Positions 27,665 through 36,820 of a stretch of DNA of 64,000 bases are shown here, piece by piece. Position numbers and translations under genes: made by a program. The stretch comes from Hyphomonas pacifica (GTDB lineage: Bacteria; Pseudomonadota; Alphaproteobacteria; Caulobacterales; Hyphomonadaceae). The notes under the pieces are model-generated. The model ran no database searches and was not told where the DNA came from. It saw only the letters and a program-made list of their open reading frames with translations. Every line of letters starts with the position of its first letter. Within the stretch, counting starts at the first letter, position 1. Where the stretch lies: NCBI RefSeq assembly GCF_000682675.1, contig NZ_AWFA01000012.1, forward strand, positions 62,001 through 126,000. Reading direction: 5' to 3'.

Positions 27665-29137
27665 ATGACCGAACTGACCAAGCTGACCCTTGCTGCTGCC
27701 CTGGATGGCCTGAAGGCCAAATCCTTTTCTGCGCGCGAGATAACGCAGGATTTCATCCAGGCAATCGAGCAATCGCGTGTCTTGAATGCCTATGTGGTCG
27801 AGACGCCTGAAAAGGCGCTGGCTATGGCGGATGCCTCCGATGCGCGCTTGGCCAAGGGCGAGGGCGGCAAGCTGGAAGGCGCGCCGCTCGGCATTAAGGA
27901 TTTGTACTGCACGGCCGGTGTGCGCACGACGGCGTGCAGCAACATTCTGGGCGAGTTCACACCGACCTATGAGTCGACCGTGACGCAGAACCTCTGGGAT
28001 CAGGGCGCCGTCATGCTCGGCAAGCTCAACATGGACGAGTTCGCCATGGGCTCATCCAACGAAACCTCCCGCTTCGGCCCGGTGGTAAATCCGTGGCGCC
28101 GTAAGGGAGACAATCGCGATCTGACACCGGGTGGCTCTTCCGGTGGCTCTGCGGCGGCGGTGGCGGGCGATCTTTGCCTCGCGGCGACAGCATCAGACAC
28201 GGGTGGTTCCATCCGCCAGCCCGCTGCCTTTACCGGCACAGTCGGCATCAAGCCGACCTATGGCCGGGCCAGCCGTTATGGCATGGTGGCGTTCGCCTCC
28301 TCGTTGGATCAGGCCGGTCCGATTTCCAAGACAGTGGAAGACAGCGCCATCCTGCTGGAAGCCATGTGCAGCCATGACCCGAAGGATTCCACATCCCTGA
28401 ACATCGAGACGCCGGACTGGCGCAGCGATGTGGCCAAGGGCGTCAAAGGCATGCGCATCGGCATTCCGAAGGAATATCGCATGGACGGCATGTCCGAGGA
28501 AATCGACAAGCTGTGGGATCAGGGCATCGAATGGCTGAAAGCCGCAGGTGCCGAGATTGTCGACATCAGCCTGCCGCATACGAAATACGCTCTGCCAGCC
28601 TACTATATCGTGGCACCGGCAGAGGCCTCTTCGAACCTCGCCCGCTATGACGGTATGCGTTATGGTGCCCGCGTCGATGGGGACAACCTGGCAGGCACCT
28701 ACGAAGCCACTCGCGCTGACGGTTTTGGCGCCGAAGTGCAGCGCCGCCTGATGATCGGCACCTATGTGCTCTCGTCCGGCTATTATGATGCCTATTACCT
28801 GCGCGCGCAAAAGGTTCGCACCAAAATCCTCAACGATTTTGTTGAAGCCTTTGAAAGCTGCGACGCGATCCTGACACCGACCTGCCCGTCACCGGCCTTT
28901 GCCTTTGGCGAGAAGAGCGGCGATCCGGTCGAGATGTACCTGAATGATGTCTTCACCGTGACAGCGAACCTGGCGGGCCTGCCAGGCATCTCCGTTCCGG
29001 CGGGCCTGTCTGCCGGTGGCCTACCGCTCGGTTTGCAGGTGATCGGCAAGGCGCTGGACGAGGCGGCGTGCTTCCGCGTCGGCGGCGAACTGGAACGTGC
29101 AGCCGGCTTCGTGGCAAAGCCTGAAAAGTGGTGGTAG
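27665..29137 (+). CDS. gatA: Asp-tRNA(Asn)/Glu-tRNA(Gln) amidotransferase subunit A
   Basis: A 490-residue amidase-signature enzyme supplying ammonia from glutamine for transamidation. The catalytic triad is Lys79 (GIKDLYC), Ser158 (PGGSSGGS) and nucleophile Ser182 (DTGGSIRQP). With GatB and GatC it converts Glu-tRNA(Gln) to Gln-tRNA(Gln) and Asp-tRNA(Asn) to Asn-tRNA(Asn). It has its own promoter region, since it lies downstream of a divergent lipoprotein gene. It is followed after 10 bases by a small membrane-protein gene. Confidence 0.98.
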   Translation: MTELTKLTLAAALDGLKAKSFSAREITQDFIQAIEQSRVLNAYVVETPEKALAMADASDARLAKGEGGKLEGAPLGIKDLYCTAGVRTTACSNILGEFTPTYESTVTQNLWDQGAVMLGKLNMDEFAMGSSNETSRFGPVVNPWRRKGDNRDLTPGGSSGGSAAAVAGDLCLAATASDTGGSIRQPAAFTGTVGIKPTYGRASRYGMVAFASSLDQAGPISKTVEDSAILLEAMCSHDPKDSTSLNIETPDWRSDVAKGVKGMRIGIPKEYRMDGMSEEIDKLWDQGIEWLKAAGAEIVDISLPHTKYALPAYYIVAPAEASSNLARYDGMRYGARVDGDNLAGTYEATRADGFGAEVQRRLMIGTYVLSSGYYDAYYLRAQKVRTKILNDFVEAFESCDAILTPTCPSPAFAFGEKSGDPVEMYLNDVFTVTANLAGLPGISVPAGLSAGGLPLGLQVIGKALDEAACFRVGGELERAAGFVAKPEKWW

Positions 29138-29147
29138 TCTTCGGGGC

Positions 29148-29627
29148 ATGACCCGTTTTCTGACACTCTTCGGTATTCTGCTTGCCTTCAGTCTTGCCCT
29201 GATGTGGGGCATGATGGCGCAATATGGCTACAGCCTGTTTGCGCCAGAGATGCGCGGCATGTTGCTGGTCGCGTTTCTCGTGGCGGCCTATGTTGCTTTC
29301 CGTATCACGCGTATCCTCTCGCGCCGCAAACGTCGCAAGGAAGACGCGGGGCAGTCAGGTGGGCGGACGCAATCCAGCTTGTCCGGCATGTTCTCTGGCA
29401 AAAGCTCTGCGCAGGCCGCCCGTGAGGCGCGTCTTGCCGCGCGTCGCAAACAGCTGATCGAGGAAGGCAAGCTGGAGGATGATTCGCCTCCGCCGCCCGT
29501 GGTTGCCGACGAAGAGGATGCTGCCCCGGTGCGTGTCTCACAATCTGCGCCGATCAAGGACCGTATGGCCGCCCGTGCCGAACGCGTGCGCCGCGCCAAG
29601 GCCGCTGGCAAGCTGAGCGACGATTAG
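29148..29627 (+). CDS. Small membrane protein of unknown function
   Basis: A 159-residue protein. Two hydrophobic helices lie at about 4-22 and 35-53. A highly basic stretch (RILSRRKRRKED) and a charged, Ala/Arg-rich tail follow, with an apparent coiled or disordered character and a Pro run (PPPPVV). I do not recognise the family. The start at ATG 29148 sits 10 bases after gatA, suggesting cotranscription. Its TAG stop overlaps the TAA of the convergent gene at 29624. Confidence 0.7.
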   Translation: MTRFLTLFGILLAFSLALMWGMMAQYGYSLFAPEMRGMLLVAFLVAAYVAFRITRILSRRKRRKEDAGQSGGRTQSSLSGMFSGKSSAQAAREARLAARRKQLIEEGKLEDDSPPPPVVADEEDAAPVRVSQSAPIKDRMAARAERVRRAKAAGKLSDD

Positions 29628-30001
29628 GCGTTTGAGGGCATTAGCGCGCCAGCGCCCTGTCCTGCAGGTCGGACAACAATCTGCTCTGCCGTTTCTTCTG
29701 CTGCATTTCCGCCAGGTCCGCCCTGATCATCTTCATCATCCTCGTCACGATTTGTGATCCTCGACACAAACACGCCAATGCCGATGAGGCCGCCAATAGG
29801 TCCGCATTGCAGGATCATCGCAAGCGCCCAGATCCATGGCATCCCCAGATCCATGTTCTTTAGCGACAATAGCAGGCACATCAGCATGATGGTGCCCACA
29901 GCGACCCCAACCGAAAAGCCAAATATCAGATGCTTCAGGAAGCCCCGTACGACGGGCTTTTCTTCCTGGCTGGACGCATCCATCATCATTTTGAAGAGCA
30001 T
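29624..30001 (-). CDS. Small membrane protein with acidic tail, unknown function
   Basis: A 125-residue protein with two to three hydrophobic segments (about 25-47 and 55-80) and an acidic, Gly-rich cytoplasmic tail (RDEDDEDDQGG). I recognise no family. The ATG at 30001 is preceded by AAGGGG; a GTG at 30025 would add eight residues. It is convergent with the preceding membrane protein gene, sharing stop-codon bases, and divergent from gatB. Confidence 0.65.
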   Translation of the reverse strand: MLFKMMMDASSQEEKPVVRGFLKHLIFGFSVGVAVGTIMLMCLLLSLKNMDLGMPWIWALAMILQCGPIGGLIGIGVFVSRITNRDEDDEDDQGGPGGNAAEETAEQIVVRPAGQGAGALMPSNA

Positions 30002-30155
30002 TCTAGGGCCCCTTATTTCCTCCACATGCCTTAATATTCAACGAGATGTGACAAATTGGAAGGGGGCAGGTCAATCCAATGGGATTACCGGCTCGACAGT
30101 CAGGGGAGACGGCGGCTAGAAGAGCCGTTGAAACAGACTGTTAGCAGAGAAGAAT

Positions 30156-31667
30156 ATGTCAGCGCGCACACCGTATACGATCAAGGGCGAAACCGGCGAT
30201 TGGGAGCTTGTCATGGGCCTCGAAGTCCATGCCCAGGTTGCTTCCAATGCAAAGCTCTTTTCGGGCGCGTCCACGGCATTCGGTTCTGACCCGAACTGCA
30301 ACGTCTCCCTCGTCGATGCGGCGATGCCAGGCATGTTGCCAGTCATAAACAAATTTTGCGTTGAACAGGCGATTCGGACAGGCCTCGGCCTGAAAGCCCA
30401 GATCAACACCTGGAGCCGGTTTGACCGGAAGAATTATTTCTATCCCGACCTGCCGCAAGGCTATCAGATCAGCCAGTTTGCCCACCCTATTGTTGGTGAA
30501 GGCGAGATCGAAGTGGACGTTGAGCCTGCCCATGGCGGCGATGCCTATTCTTTTACGTGCCGCATCGAGCGTCTGCATTTGGAGCAGGATGCTGGTAAAT
30601 CTATCCACGATATGGACCCGAACTCTACCTATGTTGACCTGAACCGGTCCGGCGTCGCGCTGATGGAGATCGTCTCCAAGCCGGATGTCCGCACGCCTGC
30701 GGAAGCTGCGGCCTATGTGAAGAAGCTACGGGCCATCGTTATCGCGCTCGGCACGTGCGACGGTGACATGGACAAGGGCAATTTGCGCGCTGATGTGAAC
30801 GTATCCGTCTGCCGTCCGGGCCAATATGAGAAATTCCGCGAAACCGGTGATTTCAGCCATCTGGGCACGCGCTGCGAGCTGAAGAACATGAACTCCTTCC
30901 GCTTCATTCAGCAAGCGATCGAGTATGAAGCCCGCCGCCAGATCGAGATTCTGGAAGATGGCGGCGTTGTCGATCAGGAGACGCGCCTGTTCGACCCGGT
31001 GAAGGTCGAGACGCGGTCCATGCGCTCCAAGGAAGATGCGCATGATTACCGCTATTTCCCGGATCCGGACCTTCTGCCGCTAGAGTTCGAGCAAGCTTGG
31101 GTCGACGAGATCCGCGAGAGCCTGCCGGAACTGCCGGATGAGAAGCGCGCCCGCTTTGAGACCGATTACGGTCTGTCGCGCTACGATGCCGGCGTGCTCA
31201 GCGCGGATGCAGAGAAGGCTGACTTTTTCGAAGAAGTGGCCAAGGGGCGTGATCCGAAACTGGCCGCCAACTGGGTGACCCAGGAGCTGTTCGGCTATCT
31301 GAACAAACAAGATATGGAGCTGTCGGACAGCCCCGTTTCTGCTGCCAGCCTTGGTGGTCTGATTGAGTTGATCTCGAATGACACAATCAGCGGAAAGATC
31401 GCCAAAGACGTCTTTGTCCGGATGATTGAAGGGGAAGGCGAGGCGGCCGACATTGTCGAGAAGCACGGACTAAAGCAGGTGACGGATACTGGCGCCATCG
31501 AGAAGGTTGTCGACGAAATCATCGCGGCCAATCCGGAGCAGGTGGCACAGGTCAAGGAAAAGCCGAAGACGATGGGCTGGTTTGTCGGCCAGGTCATGAA
31601 GGCTTCCGGTGGCAAGGCCAACCCGAAAGCGGTCAATGACATCCTGAAGGCGAAGCTGGGCCTCTAG
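30156..31667 (+). CDS. gatB: Asp-tRNA(Asn)/Glu-tRNA(Gln) amidotransferase subunit B
   Basis: A 503-residue GatB, the subunit that binds the mischarged tRNA and phosphorylates the acyl group. Signature blocks are GLEVHAQV near residue 22, [20 protein letters not shown], and [17 protein letters not shown]-type sequence (here [17 protein letters not shown]). The C-terminal helical GatB/YqeY tRNA-binding domain (about 345-500) is complete. It is separated from gatA by two genes and from the luxR gene by only 9 bases, the latter convergent. Confidence 0.98.
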   Translation: MSARTPYTIKGETGDWELVMGLEVHAQVASNAKLFSGASTAFGSDPNCNVSLVDAAMPGMLPVINKFCVEQAIRTGLGLKAQINTWSRFDRKNYFYPDLPQGYQISQFAHPIVGEGEIEVDVEPAHGGDAYSFTCRIERLHLEQDAGKSIHDMDPNSTYVDLNRSGVALMEIVSKPDVRTPAEAAAYVKKLRAIVIALGTCDGDMDKGNLRADVNVSVCRPGQYEKFRETGDFSHLGTRCELKNMNSFRFIQQAIEYEARRQIEILEDGGVVDQETRLFDPVKVETRSMRSKEDAHDYRYFPDPDLLPLEFEQAWVDEIRESLPELPDEKRARFETDYGLSRYDAGVLSADAEKADFFEEVAKGRDPKLAANWVTQELFGYLNKQDMELSDSPVSAASLGGLIELISNDTISGKIAKDVFVRMIEGEGEAADIVEKHGLKQVTDTGAIEKVVDEIIAANPEQVAQVKEKPKTMGWFVGQVMKASGGKANPKAVNDILKAKLGL

Positions 31668-31676
31668 GGACCTGGT

Positions 31677-32411
31677 TTAATCCGGCAGGATAAGGCCGGA
31701 GCCTATTCCTTTCAGGACTGCCGTAATCCGGTTGTTTGCGTCGAGCTTCTTGAAGGCGCGGCGCAGGATCGTGTCGACGGTGTTTTCTGTAATGCTGAGC
31801 TTTTTAGCTATCGCGATGTTGGACAGGCCCGCTGCAACCAGCGTAAGGATTTCCGTTTCCCTGGGTGACAGGGGCTGTGCTGGCTCTCTCATTGGGAAAT
31901 CCGCAGAAAGCGCAATGAATGTGTTGTGCGTATACTGACACACGAGTTGCAGCTCAGCGATTTCCTGTACTTCCAGGTCAAGTGGCCCGGTCAGACTGCC
32001 AAGCCCGAAAAAGGCCATTGTGCCGATGGGGCCGAAGATTGGTATGGCCAGGCCATCTCTCAGTCCAACCTGCTTCAGTTCCTTCAGGAAGGCGCGCTGC
32101 TGCTTCGACAGTTTCATCCTGTCTTCGACATCAAACCAGTGAAAGGGGCGCGCCTCGGAACGTGCCTGGTTCAAGAGGGGGTCGAAGTCAGCATAGCGAT
32201 TTTTTAGGTATTTCTCTGCCCAGTCGACAGGGAAGGTCTGGTGTATAATCCCGTTCTCTATAGGCACCCTGCGCAGCTGTTCGGCCAGGATATGGTAAGA
32301 CGAAACATCTATACCATAGTGCCTGACAAGCTGATCAAATGAGCGAAATAACGCCTCAGTATCCTCAGTGTTTTCCGCTCTCTCGATGTAATCCTTGAGA
32401 GTTGTCCTCAC
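31677..32411 (-). CDS. Orphan LuxR-type acyl-homoserine-lactone-responsive regulator
   Basis: A 244-residue protein with an N-terminal autoinducer-binding domain (about 20-165) and a C-terminal LuxR HTH (LSPRETEILTLVAAGLSNIA, then TENTVDTILRRAFKKL). All nine positions invariant in TraR/LuxR proteins are present at a constant offset of 7 from TraR: Trp64, Tyr68, Asp77, Pro78, Trp92, Gly120, Glu185, Leu189 and Gly195. That supports true AHL binding rather than a plain NarL-type HTH. No luxI-type synthase is within the window, so it is a solo locally. The start is a GTG that lies in one arm of an inverted repeat. Confidence 0.88.
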   Translation of the reverse strand: MRTTLKDYIERAENTEDTEALFRSFDQLVRHYGIDVSSYHILAEQLRRVPIENGIIHQTFPVDWAEKYLKNRYADFDPLLNQARSEARPFHWFDVEDRMKLSKQQRAFLKELKQVGLRDGLAIPIFGPIGTMAFFGLGSLTGPLDLEVQEIAELQLVCQYTHNTFIALSADFPMREPAQPLSPRETEILTLVAAGLSNIAIAKKLSITENTVDTILRRAFKKLDANNRITAVLKGIGSGLILPD

Positions 32412-32433
32412 GCGTCCACCCTTATGTGAGGAC
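32404..32433 (-). promoter_or_regulatory. Inverted repeat enclosing the luxR-type start codon
   Basis: On the minus strand GTCCTCAC and GTGAGGAC pair perfectly (8 bp) around a 14-base loop. The second arm begins with the GTG start codon at 32411, and the loop carries an AAGGG ribosome binding site. In mRNA this would bury the start codon; in DNA it is a possible dimer operator. No close lux-box match is seen. Confidence 0.4.
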
Positions 32434-32442
32434 GCTTGTATA

Positions 32443-32456
32443 CCTCATTAACGAGG
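32443..32456. promoter_or_regulatory. Imperfect palindrome upstream of the luxR-type gene
   Basis: CCTCATTAACGAGG is a 14-base dyad with one mismatched pair, 31 bases upstream of the luxR GTG and just after the end of the HIT gene. It shares the CCTC/GAGG arms with the start-codon repeat and could be a regulator site. Confidence 0.3.
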
Positions 32457-32462
32457 ATTAAG

Positions 32463-32897
32463 CTACAATTTAGCTTTAATCCGCGTGGCGAGCTCACCCA
32501 ATACCTCGGTATCGGCCATCTCTCCGCTGGCATGACGGCCCAGATCCTTGCCTTCCCAGCGCGGAATTATGTGGAAGTGCAGATGGAACACGGTTTGCCC
32601 TGCTGCACTGCCATTGAACTGGGTCACGACCAGACCGTCCGGGGAGAGGCCTTGCTCCACGGCTTTCGCAACTGTCTGTACACGTCGCATGTATTCGCCA
32701 AGCTTGTCCGAGGGCATTTCCAGGAAGTTGCGCGCTTCAACGTCTTTCGGGATCACCAATGTATGCCCTTCAGACTGCGGAAAGACATCCATGAAAGCCA
32801 GAGCCACATCATCCTCGTACACTTTCACGCAGGGAATCTCTCCGCGGAGCATCTTGGCGAAGATATTGTCGGGGTCATAGGGTGCGTGCAGGGTCAT
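32463..32897 (-). CDS. HIT-family nucleotide-binding protein
   Basis: A 144-residue histidine-triad protein. The catalytic motif is HLHFHIIPR at about 102-110, and the N-terminal part has NIFAKMLRGEIPCVKVYEDD and GHTLVIPKDVEARNF. HIT proteins hydrolyse or transfer nucleotides, for example adenosine phosphoramidates. It lies 51 bases upstream of the luxR-type gene and 61 bases downstream of the FemAB-like gene on the same strand. Confidence 0.93.
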   Translation of the reverse strand: MTLHAPYDPDNIFAKMLRGEIPCVKVYEDDVALAFMDVFPQSEGHTLVIPKDVEARNFLEMPSDKLGEYMRRVQTVAKAVEQGLSPDGLVVTQFNGSAAGQTVFHLHFHIIPRWEGKDLGRHASGEMADTEVLGELATRIKAKL

Positions 32898-32958
32898 TGT
32901 TGAGGGAGTCCTTTCTATTGGGGGTAAAAGGTTACAATGCGTCTTAGCAAAATGGCCT

Positions 32959-34125
32959 TCATTGCTCGCCTTTCTTGAAAGGCGTGCGCTCGCTCAGATA
33001 TTCGATATCGGACTCCACAGCTTCGCGCTCGCGTTCAAGATAGTCCGCAACGGCATTGCGCAGGCCCGGGTGGGATATCCAGTGCGTTGAGTAAGTTGTT
33101 ACCGGCGCATAGCCGCGGGCCAGCTTGTGACCGCCTTGCGCGCCCGCCTCCACAAATTCCAGGCCGTGCGCGATGGCATAGTCAATGGCCTGATAATAGC
33201 AGGTCTCGAAATGCAGCATCGGTCTGTGCACGGTGCAGCCCCAATACCGTCCATAAAGTGTGTCTGAACCGATCAAGTTCATGGCGCCGCCAATCGGCAC
33301 GCCATTCTCCATCGCGAAGATAAACAGCAAATCGTCGCTCATTCGCTCGCGCAGCAGGGAGAAGGACTGGCGGGTCAGATAGGGTGAGCCCCACTTTCTG
33401 CTGCCGGTGTCCATGTAGAAGACAAAGAACGTGTCGAGATGATCCTCGGTGATCTCGTCCCCGCGCAGATGCACAAACTCAAGCCCCTGTTGAGCCTTTT
33501 GCCGCTCCTTGCGCAAATTTTTTCGCTTGGCAGAGGAAAGATCGCCCAGAAAATCCGTAAACGTATTATATCTTTTATTTTGCCAGTGGAACTGCTGGTC
33601 CGTGCGTAATAGTAAGCCGTTGCGTTCCATCATCTCTGCGTCTTCCTTTGGCAGGAAGTTAATATGCAGAGAGGAGAGTTCATTGCTCTCGGCCAGCTGT
33701 ATGGCGCCTGAGAGCAGGGCGGTCTTCAGGCGCGCTTCATCCGGGCCAGGCTCCACCAGAAACCGTCGACCCGTCACAGGCGTGAATGGCACCGCGCCTA
33801 GCAGTTTTGGGTAGTAGACTCCGCCGGCGCGTTCAAAGGCATCAGCCCAGGAATGGTCGAACACAAACTCTCCGCGTGAATGGCTCTTGCCATAGAGCGG
33901 CATGGCGGCTTTGAGTTTTCCGGAGGCATCTCGCAGCAAAATGTGGCGTGGCATCCAGCCCGTCGCGGCAGTGGCTGCGCCGGAGCTTTCCATGCTCTCC
34001 AGGAATTCCCACTTCAGGAACGGATCATAGCGGACGCCCTTCGGGTTCGCGACGGCATTCCATTCTTCGGGGCTGACATCGGCCAGCGCTGAAGCAAAAC
34101 TGATTTTCAGCGCGGTATCGTCCAT
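32959..34125 (-). CDS. GNAT/FemAB-like protein (peptidogalycan biosynthesis family)
   Basis: A 388-residue protein of the DUF482/FemAB-like GNAT family, conserved across Proteobacteria with no firm function. Typical features are the N-terminal HPLFLKWEFL-like region (here YDPFLKWEFLESMESSG), central ARKNLRKERQ-type segment (KRKNLRKERQKAQ), and C-terminal GRYWGCTVHRPMLHFETCYY and AGAQGGHKLARGY. FemAB-like folds transfer aminoacyl or acyl groups, so an acyltransferase role is an inference. It starts 9 bases after ugpQ. Confidence 0.85.
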   Translation of the reverse strand: MDDTALKISFASALADVSPEEWNAVANPKGVRYDPFLKWEFLESMESSGAATAATGWMPRHILLRDASGKLKAAMPLYGKSHSRGEFVFDHSWADAFERAGGVYYPKLLGAVPFTPVTGRRFLVEPGPDEARLKTALLSGAIQLAESNELSSLHINFLPKEDAEMMERNGLLLRTDQQFHWQNKRYNTFTDFLGDLSSAKRKNLRKERQKAQQGLEFVHLRGDEITEDHLDTFFVFYMDTGSRKWGSPYLTRQSFSLLRERMSDDLLFIFAMENGVPIGGAMNLIGSDTLYGRYWGCTVHRPMLHFETCYYQAIDYAIAHGLEFVEAGAQGGHKLARGYAPVTTYSTHWISHPGLRNAVADYLEREREAVESDIEYLSERTPFKKGEQ

Positions 34126-34134
34126 ACCCCGAAA

Positions 34135-34860
34135 CTAGGGCAAGGCGATGTCTGTGACCAGTGCTGGGGCGAGCAGTTCGAAGATGATTGCCGCTTTTTT
34201 ATCTGCGGCGTCCTGGGCTTCAGATTCTGTACGCACTGTCCATGTGACGCGCGGATAGTCCACAGGGATCAGCGCCGCCGCCTTGCTGATATCGGAGACA
34301 TTGACGGCCACATAGTCGATGCGGTCGACCACTGCGCGCTCGATGATGGTCTGGAAACTTTCAGTCCCAATCGTCTCGATGGGGCCAACGAGTTGTCCGC
34401 GCATCAAACCGTCCGGAAGGGCGCGCACACAGGATTCGGAAAAGCTCATCGCCGCCGCCAGACCTTTATGCGACAGCAGCATCTTTCCTGTCTTATGTGC
34501 CAATGCGACCGGGTTTGTATCCTTGTCGACCTTCATCTCGGTCAGCAGCGGCAGGTTGCGCGGCCATATATCCAACAATTCGCGGAAGGTTGGGATACGC
34601 GCCCCCAGAATAAGCGGTACGTCCTGCAGCTGTTCGCAGGACAGCTGGTTGATCTTGTCAGTCCGGTCGGAGAGGCGTGAGAGATCGCTATCGTGAAATA
34701 CGACGATCTCATTGTCTGCCGTCAGCCGAACATCAAATTCAATGCCCAGGCCAGCGTCGATTGCGGCCTGAAAAGCGGGGAGCGTGTTCTCCACACAGCC
34801 TGTGCCCCATAGCCCTCTATGAGCGTAGACATAGTCTGATAGGAAGAACCGCTCCGCCAT
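34135..34860 (-). CDS. ugpQ: Glycerophosphodiester phosphodiesterase
   Basis: A 241-residue GDPD TIM-barrel enzyme that hydrolyses glycerophosphodiesters to glycerol-3-phosphate and an alcohol. The catalytic HRG (YAHRGLWG), ENTLPAF, IEFDVRLTADNEIVVFHD with the metal-binding Glu-x-Asp and His-Asp pair are present at the N-terminus. There is no signal peptide, so it is likely cytoplasmic. Gene order RidA - GDPD - FemAB-like on one strand with tiny gaps (6 and 9 bases) suggests an operon. Confidence 0.92.
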   Translation of the reverse strand: MAERFFLSDYVYAHRGLWGTGCVENTLPAFQAAIDAGLGIEFDVRLTADNEIVVFHDSDLSRLSDRTDKINQLSCEQLQDVPLILGARIPTFRELLDIWPRNLPLLTEMKVDKDTNPVALAHKTGKMLLSHKGLAAAMSFSESCVRALPDGLMRGQLVGPIETIGTESFQTIIERAVVDRIDYVAVNVSDISKAAALIPVDYPRVTWTVRTESEAQDAADKKAAIIFELLAPALVTDIALP

Positions 34861-34866
34861 GTTTTC

Positions 34867-35328
34867 TTAGTCGGCAATCTCAAAGATACCGTCCACTTCG
34901 ACGGCCACGCCGAGAGGCAGTTCCGGACAGGAAACGGCCGAGCGCGCATGCTTGCCGGCATCGCCGAAGACTTCGGCCATCAGATCCGAACAGCCATTGA
35001 TGACTTGTGGAATGTCCGTGAAGCCGGGCGCAGCATTCACAAAGCCACCGAGTTTTACGACGCGCTTGATGCGGGACAGGTCACCCAGGGCTGCGTGGCA
35101 TTGCGAGATCAGATTGATGCCGCAAATACGCGCCGCTTGCTGGCCCGCGGACAGTTCCATGTTTTCACCCAGTCGGCCTTTGATGAGACCTTCCGAAGAT
35201 GCGCTAACTTGGCCGGACACAAACAGCAGGTTGCCCGTTTGTACATAGGCCACATAGGTGGCGACAGGTTTCATCGGCTCCGGCAGAACGATGCCGAGGG
35301 CGTCGAGGCGAGCTTCGGGTGTGGTCAT
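34867..35328 (-). CDS. RidA/YjgF-family protein
   Basis: A 153-residue RidA-family protein. The start at 35328 is fixed by an AAGGAG six bases upstream; a start 24 bases earlier has none. The conserved FVSGQVSASSEGLIKGRLGE and the GFTDIPQVINGCSDLM region are present, and the length matches the YjgH/RidA subgroup with N-terminal EARLDALGI. RidA itself deaminates reactive enamines or imines made by PLP enzymes; this longer subgroup is less characterised. Confidence 0.87.
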   Translation of the reverse strand: MTTPEARLDALGIVLPEPMKPVATYVAYVQTGNLLFVSGQVSASSEGLIKGRLGENMELSAGQQAARICGINLISQCHAALGDLSRIKRVVKLGGFVNAAPGFTDIPQVINGCSDLMAEVFGDAGKHARSAVSCPELPLGVAVEVDGIFEIAD

Positions 35329-35411
35329 GGAATACTCCTTGTTTGTATCCATGCGTCCCTAGCCCCTGCCTGCTGCGCTCGGCAAGGGTTGAGAGATTGA
35401 AAATGCGACTA

Positions 35412-36683
35412 TCAGGGTTGCAGCTTTTTCATGCGGGCTGCCCGGCCCGTGATTACGGCGTCTACGCCGAACTTTTCCCGTGCGATATCCGACGCACGCT
35501 CGGCCGCGGCGCGCTTGGCGATCAGCGGGTCCAGCAGGTCTGCGCCATCGGCCTTGTGATCAGACAGTTCCGACAGGCCGACCCCAATCAGACGATATCG
35601 CACACGTGCGCGTGTCTCCTTGGCCAACAGAACCCTGGCGGCCCTGAACACAGTTTGCGCTAGTTGTGTAGGTTCAGACAGGGATATCCGACGGGTCAGC
35701 GTACGGAAGTCGGCTGTCTTCAGTTTCAGGGTCACGACACTGCCATCCAGGCCGGTCTTTTTGGCGCGGTCAGCTGTCTTCACGCACAGTCGCCATAGCT
35801 GGTCCTCCAGCCAGGCGGCATCAGAAACATCTTCGCTAAATGTCGTTTCAGCGGAAACTGATTTGCGCTCTTCATCGATTCGTACAGGCCGGTTGTCGAT
35901 CCCGTGCGCCCGTTGTTTTAGCCACATGCCAGTATCGCCATAACGCGAAATTAGCGTTTTGACGTCGGCGCGGTGGATGTCTTCCACCAGATCGTAGCCA
36001 TCCAATTCGAGCTTTGCGGCCAGTTTCGGCCCAACACCATGCAGGAAGCCAATGGGCTTGGGCCCCAGCAGACTCTCGGCCTCTTCTACAGAAATGGCCG
36101 CAAATCCACGCGGTTTATCCAGTTCGCTGGCGGTTTTGGCGAGAAACTTGTTCACCGACAGGCCAATCGAGACGGTTACGCCGATATCCCGTTCAATCTC
36201 AGCCGCGAGGCGAGCAAGCGATGCTGCCGGAGGCGCGCCATGGACCGCTTCCGTTCCGGAAAGGTCCATATAAGCCTCATCGACAGAGACGGGCTGAACC
36301 AGCGGCGTAAGCGATTCCATCTTGGCTCGGATCTGTTGCGCTGCCTGACGATACTTTTCGCTATTTGGTCGGACCACGACCGCATCCGGACAGGCCTTGA
36401 GCGCCTTGAACATAGGCATAGCAGACCGCACGCCGTACAGACGTGCAATGTAGCAGCATGTGGCGACAACGCCGCGCTGTCCGCCGCCCACGATGACGGG
36501 CTTGTCTTTGAGGTCTGGCTTGTCTCGCTTCTCGATCGCCGCGAAGAAGGCATCGCAATCCATGTGGGCTATGGTGAGTGATCCGAGGGCAGGGTGCTGC
36601 AAAACGCGCCGCCCGTTGCATTTCGGGCAGACATCATGCGCCTCCTCGGCCATATGATAACATTCACGGCATAAGGTATACAT
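35412..36683 (-). CDS. dinB: DNA polymerase IV with N-terminal zinc ribbon
   Basis: A 423-residue Y-family translesion polymerase. Catalytic residues lie in IAHMDCDAFFAAIEKRD (Asp42) and VSVDEAYMDLSG. The little-finger domain follows (SVSAETTFSEDVSDAAWL). Ahead of the polymerase core the first 30 residues carry CREC and CPKC pairs (Cys5, Cys8, Cys19, Cys22), a likely zinc ribbon absent from E. coli DinB but seen in alphaproteobacterial homologues. It is divergent from divK with 137 bases between starts. No lexA box was recognised. Confidence 0.94.
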   Translation of the reverse strand: MYTLCRECYHMAEEAHDVCPKCNGRRVLQHPALGSLTIAHMDCDAFFAAIEKRDKPDLKDKPVIVGGGQRGVVATCCYIARLYGVRSAMPMFKALKACPDAVVVRPNSEKYRQAAQQIRAKMESLTPLVQPVSVDEAYMDLSGTEAVHGAPPAASLARLAAEIERDIGVTVSIGLSVNKFLAKTASELDKPRGFAAISVEEAESLLGPKPIGFLHGVGPKLAAKLELDGYDLVEDIHRADVKTLISRYGDTGMWLKQRAHGIDNRPVRIDEERKSVSAETTFSEDVSDAAWLEDQLWRLCVKTADRAKKTGLDGSVVTLKLKTADFRTLTRRISLSEPTQLAQTVFRAARVLLAKETRARVRYRLIGVGLSELSDHKADGADLLDPLIAKRAAAERASDIAREKFGVDAVITGRAARMKKLQP

Positions 36684-36820
36684 TTCAGGATGTTCTTGCC
36701 ATGTTCTTAGAATTCGAGCAATCGGTTCGACAGAAACTCGTAAACCCGTGTTAAGGAATTAGGGTGTAGCTGGAATTCAACTCCTCGAATCGCCCAGAAC
36801 CAAAGGCATCCGCAATCATC
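36684..36820. promoter_or_regulatory. Divergent intergenic region dinB/divK
   Basis: A 137-base region that must hold promoters for both genes. A GAATC site, fitting the CcrM methylation sequence GANTC, lies at 36787-36791, 29 bases before the divK ATG. A single TTAA occurs at 36751, but no TTAA-N7-TTAA CtrA box is seen. Confidence 0.4.

Noticed and set aside
36751-36765. Possible CtrA box upstream of divK
   Set aside because: Only one TTAA half-site; no second TTAA seven bases away.
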